Assembly (NCBI GenBank): GCA_031270685.1
Contig: JAISXA010000035.1
Coordinates: forward strand, 1 to 37,360
DNA from: Planctomycetota bacterium
Lineage (GTDB): Bacteria; Planctomycetota; SZUA-567
Length of the DNA stretch: 37,360 bases
Direction of reading: 5' to 3'
Part shown: positions 1 to 6,865 of the stretch, one piece after another
Position numbering within the stretch: position 1 is the first letter of the stretch
Layout of the letters: every line of letters starts with the position of its first letter
Notes under the pieces: model-generated
The model's input: only the letters and a program-made list of their open reading frames with translations
What the model was told of the DNA's origin: nothing
Database searches by the model: none
Made by a program: the position numbers and the translations under genes

Positions 1-1408
1 AGTCGGCCACTTCCTGCGTCAGCATGGCGGTAAAGACCGAGCCTTTGCCATACTCGCTCCGCACCGTGATGTCGCCGCCCATGGCCCGGCACAGGCTGCG
101 GGCTATGGTCAACCCCAGCCCCGTGCCTTCAATGTTGATGTGGCGCTTTTCGTCAACGCGGCTGAACTCTCCGAACAGCTTCGGCAGATCCTCGTTTTTG
201 ATGCCGCTGCCGCTGTCCTCCACGATGAAAGTCAGACGTACGGCATTTTCATGCAATCGTTCCCTGGAAGCGGAGAATTTGATGAAGCCGTTGTCCGTGT
301 ATTTCACGGCATTGCTCAGCAGGTTGAGCAGAATTTGCTTGATGCGGCCCGCATCGCCGATCATGCCTCCCGGAATGTCGGGAGATACGTCGACAACCAG
401 TTTTAACGATTTTTCAGACAGCCGGACGCGAATGATGGTCAGCGCGTCGTTCAGAAGAGATGCTGTTTGATAAGGCGCCGGATGGAGCGGAAGAGTGCCG
501 GATTCGATTTGGGAGAAATCAAGAATATCGTTGATAATGGACATCAGGCCCGCCCCTGCGTTCTTGATGCCCGCTATGTACTCAAGGGCCTTCGGCTTGC
601 CGTATTCCCTCCGCGCCAGTTCGCTCATGCCGATGATCGCGTTCATCGGCGTGCGTATTTCGTGACTCATCCGGGCCAGAAAGGCGGATTTGCCCCGGTT
701 GGCCGCGTCGGCGCGCCTTGCCTCCCGATGGTATCCGAAAAGACAGGCCAGGCCGCAGAACAGCACAAAAACCACCGATATAATCTGTATCCCGGTCAGG
801 ATGGTCAATTTGCTTCGTGAATTCATGATCTCGGTGTCGAATATATCCACACCGGCCGCCGCCACGATTTCGCCCTTCGCGTTGTAAACAGGCGCGTAAG
901 CGGACATCAGCCCTTCCCAGCCTTCGGTATAGGTTCCGATATCTTCGCAATTCACCTTTCCCGCGAACGCGTCCTCGACGCCGCTTTCTATCGCGAAATC
1001 TTCAAGCGGCGTGTCCAGGCCGACCCTGGTTTCCTCATTAAAATCATTGTCCACGATGTACTGGATTTTTCCGTCGATCGCACGCATGTAATACACATAA
1101 TACACGTTAAGCTGTTGTGAAAAATCACGCAGTTTTTCGCGCATATTCCGATATGCCGGCAGATCCATGTCATCGCTGGCGCGAAACGAATCAAGCGCGT
1201 CGGCATTCACGAACGCCGCCGCGCTGATGCTCGCCGCCTTCAATCTTTCCACTATGTTGTGCTGTTCCGCGTCCATGTATATTTCAAGCAGTCCGCGGCT
1301 GTATAGCGCGAGAAACAATACCGCCAGCATGGACAACAGAAACATGAACAGGATGATGTTCTTTTTTTTCGCCCCGCCGATTTTGGATTTTCCCGGTGCA
1401 TATGCCAT
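1..1408 (-). CDS. Sensor histidine kinase, 3' end beyond the window
   Basis: Membrane-bound histidine kinase read leftwards; the frame is open to base 1, so the C-terminus is missing. A short cytoplasmic tail is followed by a membrane segment (about residues 13-32) and an extracytoplasmic sensor domain (about 35-205). A second membrane segment (about 208-230) leads to the HisKA dimerisation helix with SHEIRTP (His about 249), and then to a HATPase domain with N-box-like NLLSNAVKY and G-box GLGLTIARS. The core is closely similar to the kinase encoded just upstream (1563-4124), while the sensors differ, so the two are paralogues. That neighbour carries receiver and HPt domains; whether this one does cannot be seen. 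ATG at 1408 is chosen because GGAG lies six bases before it; ATG at 1426 is in frame but has no ribosome site. Repeat copy 1 lies immediately upstream. The signal sensed is unknown. Confidence 0.9.
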   Translation of the reverse strand, partial: MAYAPGKSKIGGAKKKNIILFMFLLSMLAVLFLALYSRGLLEIYMDAEQHNIVERLKAASISAAAFVNADALDSFRASDDMDLPAYRNMREKLRDFSQQLNVYYVYYMRAIDGKIQYIVDNDFNEETRVGLDTPLEDFAIESGVEDAFAGKVNCEDIGTYTEGWEGLMSAYAPVYNAKGEIVAAAGVDIFDTEIMNSRSKLTILTGIQIISVVFVLFCGLACLFGYHREARRADAANRGKSAFLARMSHEIRTPMNAIIGMSELARREYGKPKALEYIAGIKNAGAGLMSIINDILDFSQIESGTLPLHPAPYQTASLLNDALTIIRVRLSEKSLKLVVDVSPDIPGGMIGDAGRIKQILLNLLSNAVKYTDNGFIKFSASRERLHENAVRLTFIVEDSGSGIKNEDLPKLFGEFSRVDEKRHINIEGTGLGLTIARSLCRAMGGDITVRSEYGKGSVFTAMLTQEVAD

Positions 1409-1430
1409 TTCATGCTCCGTATTCATGCCG

Positions 1431-1561
1431 AAGTTTTGCAAAATGGCGATTAAACCGCCGATAGCCGCTTTGCAAAAAGCAAAACCGCCAGTGCCGCAAG
1501 GGTTATGATTGTTGCCAATTGGGCATTCGGCGGTTTGAATGCCCAATTGGCGAAAGTTCAG
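1431..1561 (+). repeat. Composite two-hairpin repeat, copy 1
   Basis: Two hairpins of 44 nt separated by 33 nt. Hairpin A spans 1434-1477 (18-nt arms, loop AAACCGCC, the reverse complement of GGCGGTTT). Hairpin C spans 1511-1554 (18-nt arms, loop GGCGGTTT). The spacer 1478-1510 contains GCCGCAAGG, shared with copies at 6076 and 35957. The copy fills the gap between the stop of the upstream hybrid kinase (1563) and the start of the next kinase. An imperfect direct repeat TTCATGCC/TTCAAGCC lies at 1422 and 1562. There is no T-run after either hairpin, so it is not a standard terminator, although a stem in an intercistronic gap could affect mRNA stability. Confidence 0.85.
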
Positions 1562-1562
1562 T

Positions 1563-4124
1563 TCAAGCCTTGATCCGCGCGAGCAGGATGTTCGCTCCCT
1601 CCGCCGCTTTTTTGAACTCCATCATCAGAACCAAATCCGCGATTTCGGATATGGCTTCGCCGGTTTTCCCGGTCGGCGGCGGAGCTTGCAGCCGCGCCAG
1701 CGCGGCGTCCATCGCGTCAATGTCTTTCGCCTCCAGCGCTGACCGCAAACGCCGCAACGTCTCCGCGATTTCCGGACTGACCCGCGTTTCGCCGTCTCCG
1801 GATCGCGCCGCCGCGACCTCCCCGATCCGCGCCGTCAGGACGGTCAGTTCTTCCCGAAACGGCGGAAGCTTGTCGCGGATCGCGGGCAGATCCGCCTCCC
1901 GGCCGGCTTTCTCCAACAAGGCCGCGCGTTGTGAAAGATCGTCCGCGCCGATGTTGGCCAAGGCGCTTTTCAGGGCGTGAACAAGAGTGGTGAAGGAGCG
2001 CAGGGAAGCATGGTCCGGCGTTTTCCCCAACAGTTCGGAACCGGCTTGCGCATCCCGGCAAAACATCGCCAGCAGTTCAAGATAGCGGCTTTTCGAGCCG
2101 CCGATCCGGGCCAGGCCGGCGGCCGCGTCAACGCCCGCGATTTCCGGAAGAATCGTCTCCGGCGGTTCGGCGGATAATGAATTTTTTTCGCCGTCCTCCT
2201 GCGCGTTCCGGCGCTTGCCTTCGGGAAGCCATTTTCTCAGCGCCGCGTCCAGCCTGGCCGTATCTATGGGCTTGGAAAGGAAGTCGTTGAAGCCGTTCTC
2301 CAGGAACATCTCCCGCATGCCGGACACGGCGTTGGCGGTCAGGGCGATAATGGGCATAGTCCGGCAGCGTTCGTCGCTCATGCCCCTGATGACATGAACC
2401 GCTTCCACCCCGTCCATTTCCGGCATCATGTGATCCATCAGCACAAGGTCGAAGGAGCGCTCCCGCACCAGTTCCACCGCTTCCCGCCCGTTCAGGCAGG
2501 TAAAGACGCGCAACCGGTAGGGCATAAGCAATCCCTCGGCCACCAGGAGATTGCTGGGAAAGTCGTCAACCACCAGCACCTCGGCCCCCGGCGCGGTGAA
2601 GGTGACGCGCTGCGTCTCCGGCCGGGTTGCCGTTACATCGGCGATATCCCCCATCGGCTTCCAGTCGGCCACGGTCTGAACCAGCGTGGCGGTGAAAACG
2701 GAGCCTTTGCCGTATTCGCTTTGCGCCGTGATGTCGCCCCCCATGGCCCGGCACAGACTCCGGGCTATGGTCAGGCCAAGGCCCGTGCCCTCGATTCCGC
2801 TGTTGTGTTTTTCGTCAACGCGTATGAATTCGCCGAACAACTTCAGCAAATCCTCGTCTTTGATGCCGCTGCCGCTGTCCTCCACCGTGAAGGCCAGCCG
2901 GATCGTATCCTCCGCAACCGGTTCCCCGGAAACGGCGAATTTGACGTAGCCTTTTTTTGTGTACTTCACGGCGTTGCCGAGGAGGTTGAGCAAGATCTGC
3001 CTGATGCGGCCGGCGTCGCCGACCATGCCGCCGGGAATGTCGGGCGACGCGTCCAGGATCAGTTCCAGCGGCGTTTCCGCCATGCGGACGCGGATGATGA
3101 CCAATACATCGTTCAGGAGGGAAGCCGTTTCGTACGGGGCGGAAGCCATGGACAGGTTGCCGGACTCGATTTTGGAAAAGTCAAGGATGTCGTTGATGAT
3201 GGCCAGCAGGCTGGCCCCGGCGTTTTTGATGCCGGTGATGTACTCCAGGGCCTTTGGTTGGCCGTGTTCCCGCAGCGCCAGTTCGCTCAGGCCGATGATC
3301 GCGTTCATCGGGGTTCTGATCTCGTGGCTGGTGCGGGCGAGAAAGTCGCTTTTGGCTTGGTTGGCGGCCGTCACTTTTTGATTCAGGTCCACCAATTCAC
3401 TATTTTTCTTGATTATCGTATTGAGCAGGGAGCGATACAGAAAGAAGCCTATCCCGATGAAAAAGGTCACAAACACCGCCAATCTTTTTATATTCGAATA
3501 AATCATATCGCGTATGCTGGTTGCTTCGAAATCGCACCCGAGAACTCCGACCACATCGCCCCTGGAGTTGAAAATCGGCACATAAGTGGCGATCAATACG
3601 CCCCAGGAAACTTGAAAGTACATTTTGGAAAATTGAGGAGATTTAGTTTCGTACGTGCGCAAATAGGCGTCATCGTATTCGTCTATCGGTTCTTCGGCGC
3701 CAAGAGGGGAAAATATTTTCTCCCCCGGTTTTCCGCTGCCGTCGATGATAAAACGATGAATGGAGCCGGCGTATGGAACCATGGTATAAAGATAAAGACA
3801 ACCGGTTTCCTCTTTTATCCGCAGGAGTTTTTTTTGTGTTTCCAGGTAAAATGGATCATGAGGATCAAGCGTTTCCGCCAGGCGCTCAAAAGCGTCTCCG
3901 TCAATGATGGCTGCCGCTCGTTGGGCGATGGGAAGACCCATACGGGTATTGACGAGAGAAGATACATCTTCAATCTGTTGAATGGTATTTACCATGGTTA
4001 CTAAAAATATTATTCCAATAAAAGATGTAAAAAAAATGATAAATCGAATCTGCGGCGATCTGTGCGCAGACATTGAAGATTTGCGTAAACGGATGATTAA
4101 CGGCTCCATGAAACAGGCGAACAT
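1563..4124 (-). CDS. Hybrid histidine kinase with receiver and HPt domains
   Basis: An 853-residue multistep phosphorelay sensor. Visible domains in order: membrane segment about 27-46; extracytoplasmic Cache/PAS-like sensor about 50-205; membrane segment about 213-232; short coiled linker; HisKA with SHEIRTP (His267); HATPase with NLLGNAVKY and GLGLTIARS (about 380-480); receiver domain about 515-632 with phospho-acceptor Asp564 in LVLMDHMMP and the conserved Lys in LSKPI; HPt domain about 665-770 with His717 in TTLVHALKS. A helical tail follows. This is the BarA/RpfC-type arrangement, in which phosphate passes His-Asp-His to an external regulator. The likely partner is the HD-GYP regulator encoded 30 bases upstream in the same direction, an inference from position. 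The start at 4124 has a GGAA-type site; a Met at residue 18 is an alternative. The region after the stop is occupied by repeat copy 1. Confidence 0.95.
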   Translation of the reverse strand: MFACFMEPLIIRLRKSSMSAHRSPQIRFIIFFTSFIGIIFLVTMVNTIQQIEDVSSLVNTRMGLPIAQRAAAIIDGDAFERLAETLDPHDPFYLETQKKLLRIKEETGCLYLYTMVPYAGSIHRFIIDGSGKPGEKIFSPLGAEEPIDEYDDAYLRTYETKSPQFSKMYFQVSWGVLIATYVPIFNSRGDVVGVLGCDFEATSIRDMIYSNIKRLAVFVTFFIGIGFFLYRSLLNTIIKKNSELVDLNQKVTAANQAKSDFLARTSHEIRTPMNAIIGLSELALREHGQPKALEYITGIKNAGASLLAIINDILDFSKIESGNLSMASAPYETASLLNDVLVIIRVRMAETPLELILDASPDIPGGMVGDAGRIRQILLNLLGNAVKYTKKGYVKFAVSGEPVAEDTIRLAFTVEDSGSGIKDEDLLKLFGEFIRVDEKHNSGIEGTGLGLTIARSLCRAMGGDITAQSEYGKGSVFTATLVQTVADWKPMGDIADVTATRPETQRVTFTAPGAEVLVVDDFPSNLLVAEGLLMPYRLRVFTCLNGREAVELVRERSFDLVLMDHMMPEMDGVEAVHVIRGMSDERCRTMPIIALTANAVSGMREMFLENGFNDFLSKPIDTARLDAALRKWLPEGKRRNAQEDGEKNSLSAEPPETILPEIAGVDAAAGLARIGGSKSRYLELLAMFCRDAQAGSELLGKTPDHASLRSFTTLVHALKSALANIGADDLSQRAALLEKAGREADLPAIRDKLPPFREELTVLTARIGEVAAARSGDGETRVSPEIAETLRRLRSALEAKDIDAMDAALARLQAPPPTGKTGEAISEIADLVLMMEFKKAAEGANILLARIKA

Positions 4125-4154
4125 GATTTTCCGTAACCTTTGGCATAGAGGGGG

Positions 4155-5231
4155 TTATTCGGCTTGCGGCGCCCGCCTGAACGTCCCGGCGATTTCCTCG
4201 AACAAGCCGGCCAGTACGGGATCGAAATGCTTTCCCTTGCCTTCCACGATGATCCTGATCGCTTCATCGTGGCTGAAAGCTTTTTTGTAAGGGCGTTCGG
4301 ACGTCAGGGCGTCGTATACGTCGGCTATGGCCATCAGGCGCCCCAGCAGCGGGATGTTCTCGCCGGAAAGGCCGTGGGGATAGCCGGAGCCGTCCCATTT
4401 TTCGTGGTGATAAGCGGCGAATGTCTTCGCGTAGCGCAAAAAACGGCTGTCCTCTTCGCCGTCCTCCAGCCTTTCGATAAAACCGATCCCAAAGCGCACA
4501 TGCTCCTTCATCTCGGCGAATTCATCCTCGGTCAGTTTTCCCGGTTTTTTGAGAACGCTGTCGCGGATGGATATTTTGCCGACATCGTGCAGTTGCGAGG
4601 ATTGGGCGAGCAATTCTACGTCCCACTCGCGGGACTCTTCGGGATGGATGCCCGCGCCGATCACGGCGGACAGAAGACTCTTCAAATACAATTGCGTATT
4701 GGCGATATGGTCGCCGGTGGTGCCGTCGCGCCCTTCCACCATTTCCGCCATCGCCGCCAGGATTTTGTTTTGCAGTTTGAGAATGGTCCTTGTTTTCGCC
4801 TCGACCATGCGCTGAAGGTTGTCGTTGTACTCCTGGAGTTCGCGCTTCTGGTTTTCCACGAGCAGGTGCAACGCTATGCGCTGGCGCAACAGCGGCGGCG
4901 AGAACGGTTTTGCGATGTAGTCGATGGCGCCGCGGTGCAATCCTTCCAGTTCGTTGGCGCTTTCGCTCATGGCGGTCAGGAATATGACCGGAATATCCCG
5001 CGTTTCCGGACGCTCCTTGAGGATTTTGATCGCCTCGAAGCCGTTCATTTCGGGCATGTCGACGTCCAGAAGAATGAGGTCCGGCCTGCGCCATTCCAGC
5101 GTTTCCAGCATTTTTCCGGCGGAGGGGACGGTCAATACCGTGTAATCCCCGGACAACGCCGTTTTCCCGGTCAGAAGGTTGGTGCGGTTGTCGTCAACCA
5201 ACAGGATCAGCTTGCGGGAATGTGCCATCAT
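4155..5231 (-). CDS. Response regulator with HD-GYP phosphodiesterase domain (RpfG-like)
   Basis: A 358-residue cytoplasmic regulator. The N-terminal receiver domain (about 7-125) has the acidic pair in LVDDN and phospho-acceptor Asp56 in LILLDVDMP. A coiled linker leads to an HD-GYP domain with HD at 215-216 (QLHDVGK) and the signature HHEKWDGSGYP at 275-285. HD-GYP proteins hydrolyse cyclic di-GMP, and the metal-binding residues look intact, so an active phosphodiesterase is expected. The chosen start at 5231 has AGGAG six bases upstream; a longer in-frame version from 5345 would run through a repeat remnant and lacks this support. It is the first gene of the operon followed by two histidine kinases, giving a sensor-to-cyclic-di-GMP pathway like RpfC/RpfG. 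A hairpin-repeat half copy lies 14 bases upstream of the start. Confidence 0.95.
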   Translation of the reverse strand: MMAHSRKLILLVDDNRTNLLTGKTALSGDYTVLTVPSAGKMLETLEWRRPDLILLDVDMPEMNGFEAIKILKERPETRDIPVIFLTAMSESANELEGLHRGAIDYIAKPFSPPLLRQRIALHLLVENQKRELQEYNDNLQRMVEAKTRTILKLQNKILAAMAEMVEGRDGTTGDHIANTQLYLKSLLSAVIGAGIHPEESREWDVELLAQSSQLHDVGKISIRDSVLKKPGKLTEDEFAEMKEHVRFGIGFIERLEDGEEDSRFLRYAKTFAAYHHEKWDGSGYPHGLSGENIPLLGRLMAIADVYDALTSERPYKKAFSHDEAIRIIVEGKGKHFDPVLAGLFEEIAGTFRRAPQAE

Positions 5232-5244
5232 TCTATCTCCTGGC

Positions 5245-5268
5245 GTCGACTTTTGGAGGGAATCGGGC
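5245..5268 (-). repeat. Half copy of the hairpin repeat
   Basis: GTCGACTTTTGGAGG followed by GAATCGGGC matches the outer end and one full 18-nt arm (5251-5268) of the hairpins at 31185 and 33807, differing at two positions. The loop and partner arm do not follow; a possible decayed arm (GTTTGATTTCT) is at 5290. It lies just upstream of the ribosome site of the HD-GYP gene. Confidence 0.65.
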
Positions 5269-5394
5269 AAACGGAACGAATGCGGGATTGTTTGATTTCT
5301 ATTAACAGCCGGCGTTGCCGGAAGAACCGGGTTTTCCAGGGACAATGCGCGCGCGCGGCCAACCGGTCGGCAGCGCTTGCGGCAAGATCAAAAT

Positions 5395-5572
5395 ACGCAA
5401 CATAAACGTAATTATCGGGCTACAATATATAGTGGGGAAGAAGACGGCAAGGTGGCTCTAATTGTGGCTGGCGCTATAATAAAAGTCGCCATCCGGTTCG
5501 GAAACAGCGGGATTTATGGCGTTTTTATTGGGTTTTTCGAGGCGATGGCGGATAATTACGTTTATGTTGCGT
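5395..5572. repeat. 178-bp segment bounded by perfect 22-bp inverted repeats
   Basis: Bases 5395-5416 and 5551-5572 are exact reverse complements (left arm begins ACGCAACATAAACG; right arm ends CGTTTATGTTGCGT). The 134 bases between carry no recognisable gene. No target-site duplication is evident. The arms are AT-rich relative to the surroundings and unrelated in sequence to the GGCGGTTT hairpins. This could be a small non-autonomous element or a long-range cruciform or regulatory structure. Confidence 0.7.
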
Positions 5573-5961
5573 CCGCTGCGACCAATTGCGGCATTTTGGG
5601 TCGCGTTTTTTGCGCCCGGAGAGGGCTACAAAATCCGGCAGATCATCCGGAAACGGCCAGGACTCCCGGGCGTCGCGTCGCATCCCGTCGCCAAGGATGG
5701 CGATCATGGGAATTATGGTAAACAAACTTTGCCGCCCAGGCAACAACAAAATCGCGCATATCGCCAGGTTCGCCGACATCGCTTCCGGCTGGCGGGACCC
5801 GCGGCGCGGCGTGCGGAGGAACCCGGAATTTTCGGGAAAAATTGCGAGAAGACTTGCATTCCGCGGCCCGCTGTCCAAAATTGTCTTTTAACCGGAGTTT
5901 TGCGGTACAGTGGACTTCAATATACACCGTCGCGCGGGACGCTGAAAAGACCGCCCTGGAC

Positions 5962-6005
5962 TTTTGAAGAAAATCAAACGGCGGTTTGCTTGATTCCCTT
6001 CAAAA
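5962..6005 (+). repeat. Single hairpin repeat, 18-8-18 type
   Basis: Arms TTTTGAAGAAAATCAAAC (5962-5979) and GCTTGATTCCCTTCAAAA (5988-6005) pair at 15 of 18 positions around loop GGCGGTTT. The preceding bases TGGACTT match the family's end motif. It ends 45 bases before the DcrB-like start codon, so it may lie in that gene's leader. Confidence 0.8.
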
Positions 6006-6050
6006 CCAAACATGGGTGACGATGGCAAAATGCATTGGCGAGGAGAAGGA

Positions 6051-6764
6051 ATGTCGAAGAGGATATTGTTCACCGGGGTTTTGCCGAATGGCGGTTGCGC
6101 CGCCAAGCGCCGCTTTGCGAAAATCGGGAACGCCGGCGCCGCAAGGATTGTGATTTTTACCACTTGGGCATTCGGCGGCTTGAACGCCCAAGTGGCGAAA
6201 ATTCGGTTGTTCACCGTGATTTCAGCGTTCGCGGTCATGCTTCCGGTCGCGGCGGCCGAAGAGGCCGACTGGGTTCGCCGGGGTTTTTTCAATAATGTGC
6301 TTACCGTCGCCATGCCTCCGGACTGGCATTACGAGGTCCACCCCAACGGCATCAACGTCAGCGTCATGCCGGAACCGGATTCCCCCTCGCGCGTCCACTT
6401 CACCGTCCCGAATCCCGAGTTCGGCGACGATATCGAGGAATATCTCCGCGCCAACGTCAAAAACATCATGGAGGCGACGGCCGAATACGGGGAGGCCCGG
6501 ATACTCGAGGATCGGGACGAGACCTTCGGCGGCTATCCCGGCTACCTCATCGGGTTCGCGCTCGGCATCGACAACTCCGAACCGCTGATCATGGTCGCCA
6601 TGGGCGTCGCCCACAACGGCTATTGCTCGATGGCCCTGACCATGACTCCGCGATCCGCCATGAACGAGGTCAAGGAGCTCGGCCGGATCGTCGAGACCCT
6701 TCGCTACGACGATCAAAAATTAAGGGAAAACGCCGACTGGCTCCGCTCGTTCATCAACCCTTAG
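6051..6764 (+). CDS. DcrB/PsbP-like exported protein with a repeat inserted in its signal peptide
   Basis: A 237-residue protein whose body (after about residue 70) resembles the small Mog1/PsbP/DcrB fold: a strand-rich start (LTVAMPPDWHYEV), a central GGYPGYLIGF segment and a closing helix. No enzyme motif is seen; a periplasmic accessory role is a guess. The N-terminus is remarkable. Codons 6-52 are a composite hairpin repeat flanked by two copies of TTGTTCACCG (6066-6075 and 6207-6216). Deleting one repeat unit leaves MSKRILFTVISAFAVML followed by PVAAAEE, an ordinary signal peptide, and a protein of 190 residues. As it stands the hydrophobic stretch KIRLFTVISAFAVML is internal and may or may not still direct export. 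The start at 6051 has GGAGAAGGA directly before it. The alpha-2-macroglobulin gene follows 101 bases later. Confidence 0.85.
   Translation: MSKRILFTGVLPNGGCAAKRRFAKIGNAGAARIVIFTTWAFGGLNAQVAKIRLFTVISAFAVMLPVAAAEEADWVRRGFFNNVLTVAMPPDWHYEVHPNGINVSVMPEPDSPSRVHFTVPNPEFGDDIEEYLRANVKNIMEATAEYGEARILEDRDETFGGYPGYLIGFALGIDNSEPLIMVAMGVAHNGYCSMALTMTPRSAMNEVKELGRIVETLRYDDQKLRENADWLRSFINP
6076..6206 (+). repeat. Composite two-hairpin repeat, copy 2, inserted inside a coding region
   Basis: Hairpin A spans 6079-6122 (loop GCGCCGCC), the spacer 6123-6155 is exactly 33 nt and contains GCCGCAAGG, and hairpin C spans 6156-6199 (loop GGCGGCTT). Same orientation and lengths as copy 1. Perfect 10-bp direct repeats TTGTTCACCG flank it at 6066-6075 and 6207-6216, as expected for a target duplication. 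The repeat period is 141 bases, divisible by three, and there is no stop in the host frame. Confidence 0.9.
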
Positions 6765-6802
6765 CGGTGAAACCGCGCCTCCCGGGTCGAATTCGGATTC
6801 GA

Positions 6803-6833
6803 TTGACCTTCAGGCCGGACCGGGCCGTACATA
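6803..6833 (+). promoter_or_regulatory. Possible promoter for the alpha-2-macroglobulin gene
   Basis: TTGACC (6803-6808) and TACATA (6828-6833) are separated by 19 bases, longer than optimal. They sit 33 bases before the ATG in the 101-base gap after the DcrB-like gene. Read-through from upstream is equally possible. Confidence 0.35.
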
Positions 6834-6865
6834 TATGAGATTCCCGTCCGAATGAAGGAGACGCC

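Larger units (their letters stand above)
5232..6050. other. Repeat-rich intergenic region between divergent genes
   Basis: About 820 bases between the HD-GYP gene (minus) and the DcrB-like gene (plus). It holds a half hairpin at 5245-5268, a pair of perfect 22-bp inverted repeats spanning 5395-5572, and a full hairpin at 5962-6005. A GTGGACTT end motif occurs at 5911. Short open frames cross it in several phases, but none has a convincing ribosome site, codon pattern or family resemblance, and several translate the repeats. A weak promoter-like pair TTGTCT (5881) and TACAGT (5906) with 19-base spacing faces the DcrB-like gene. Confidence 0.6.

Noticed and set aside
1511-1554. Hairpin repeats as ordinary Rho-independent terminators
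   Set aside because: The stems are long, but none is followed by a clear T-run. One lies inside a coding region, and the loop is conserved, which terminators do not require.
2394-4004. Long open frame (536 codons) on the plus strand
   Set aside because: It is antisense to the hybrid kinase, whose domain motifs are unambiguous. High GC at third positions leaves opposite frames open. Its translation matches no family I recognise.
5516-6019. Open frames in the gap before the DcrB-like gene
   Set aside because: They run through repeat sequence, lack ribosome sites and use rare codons unlike the neighbours.
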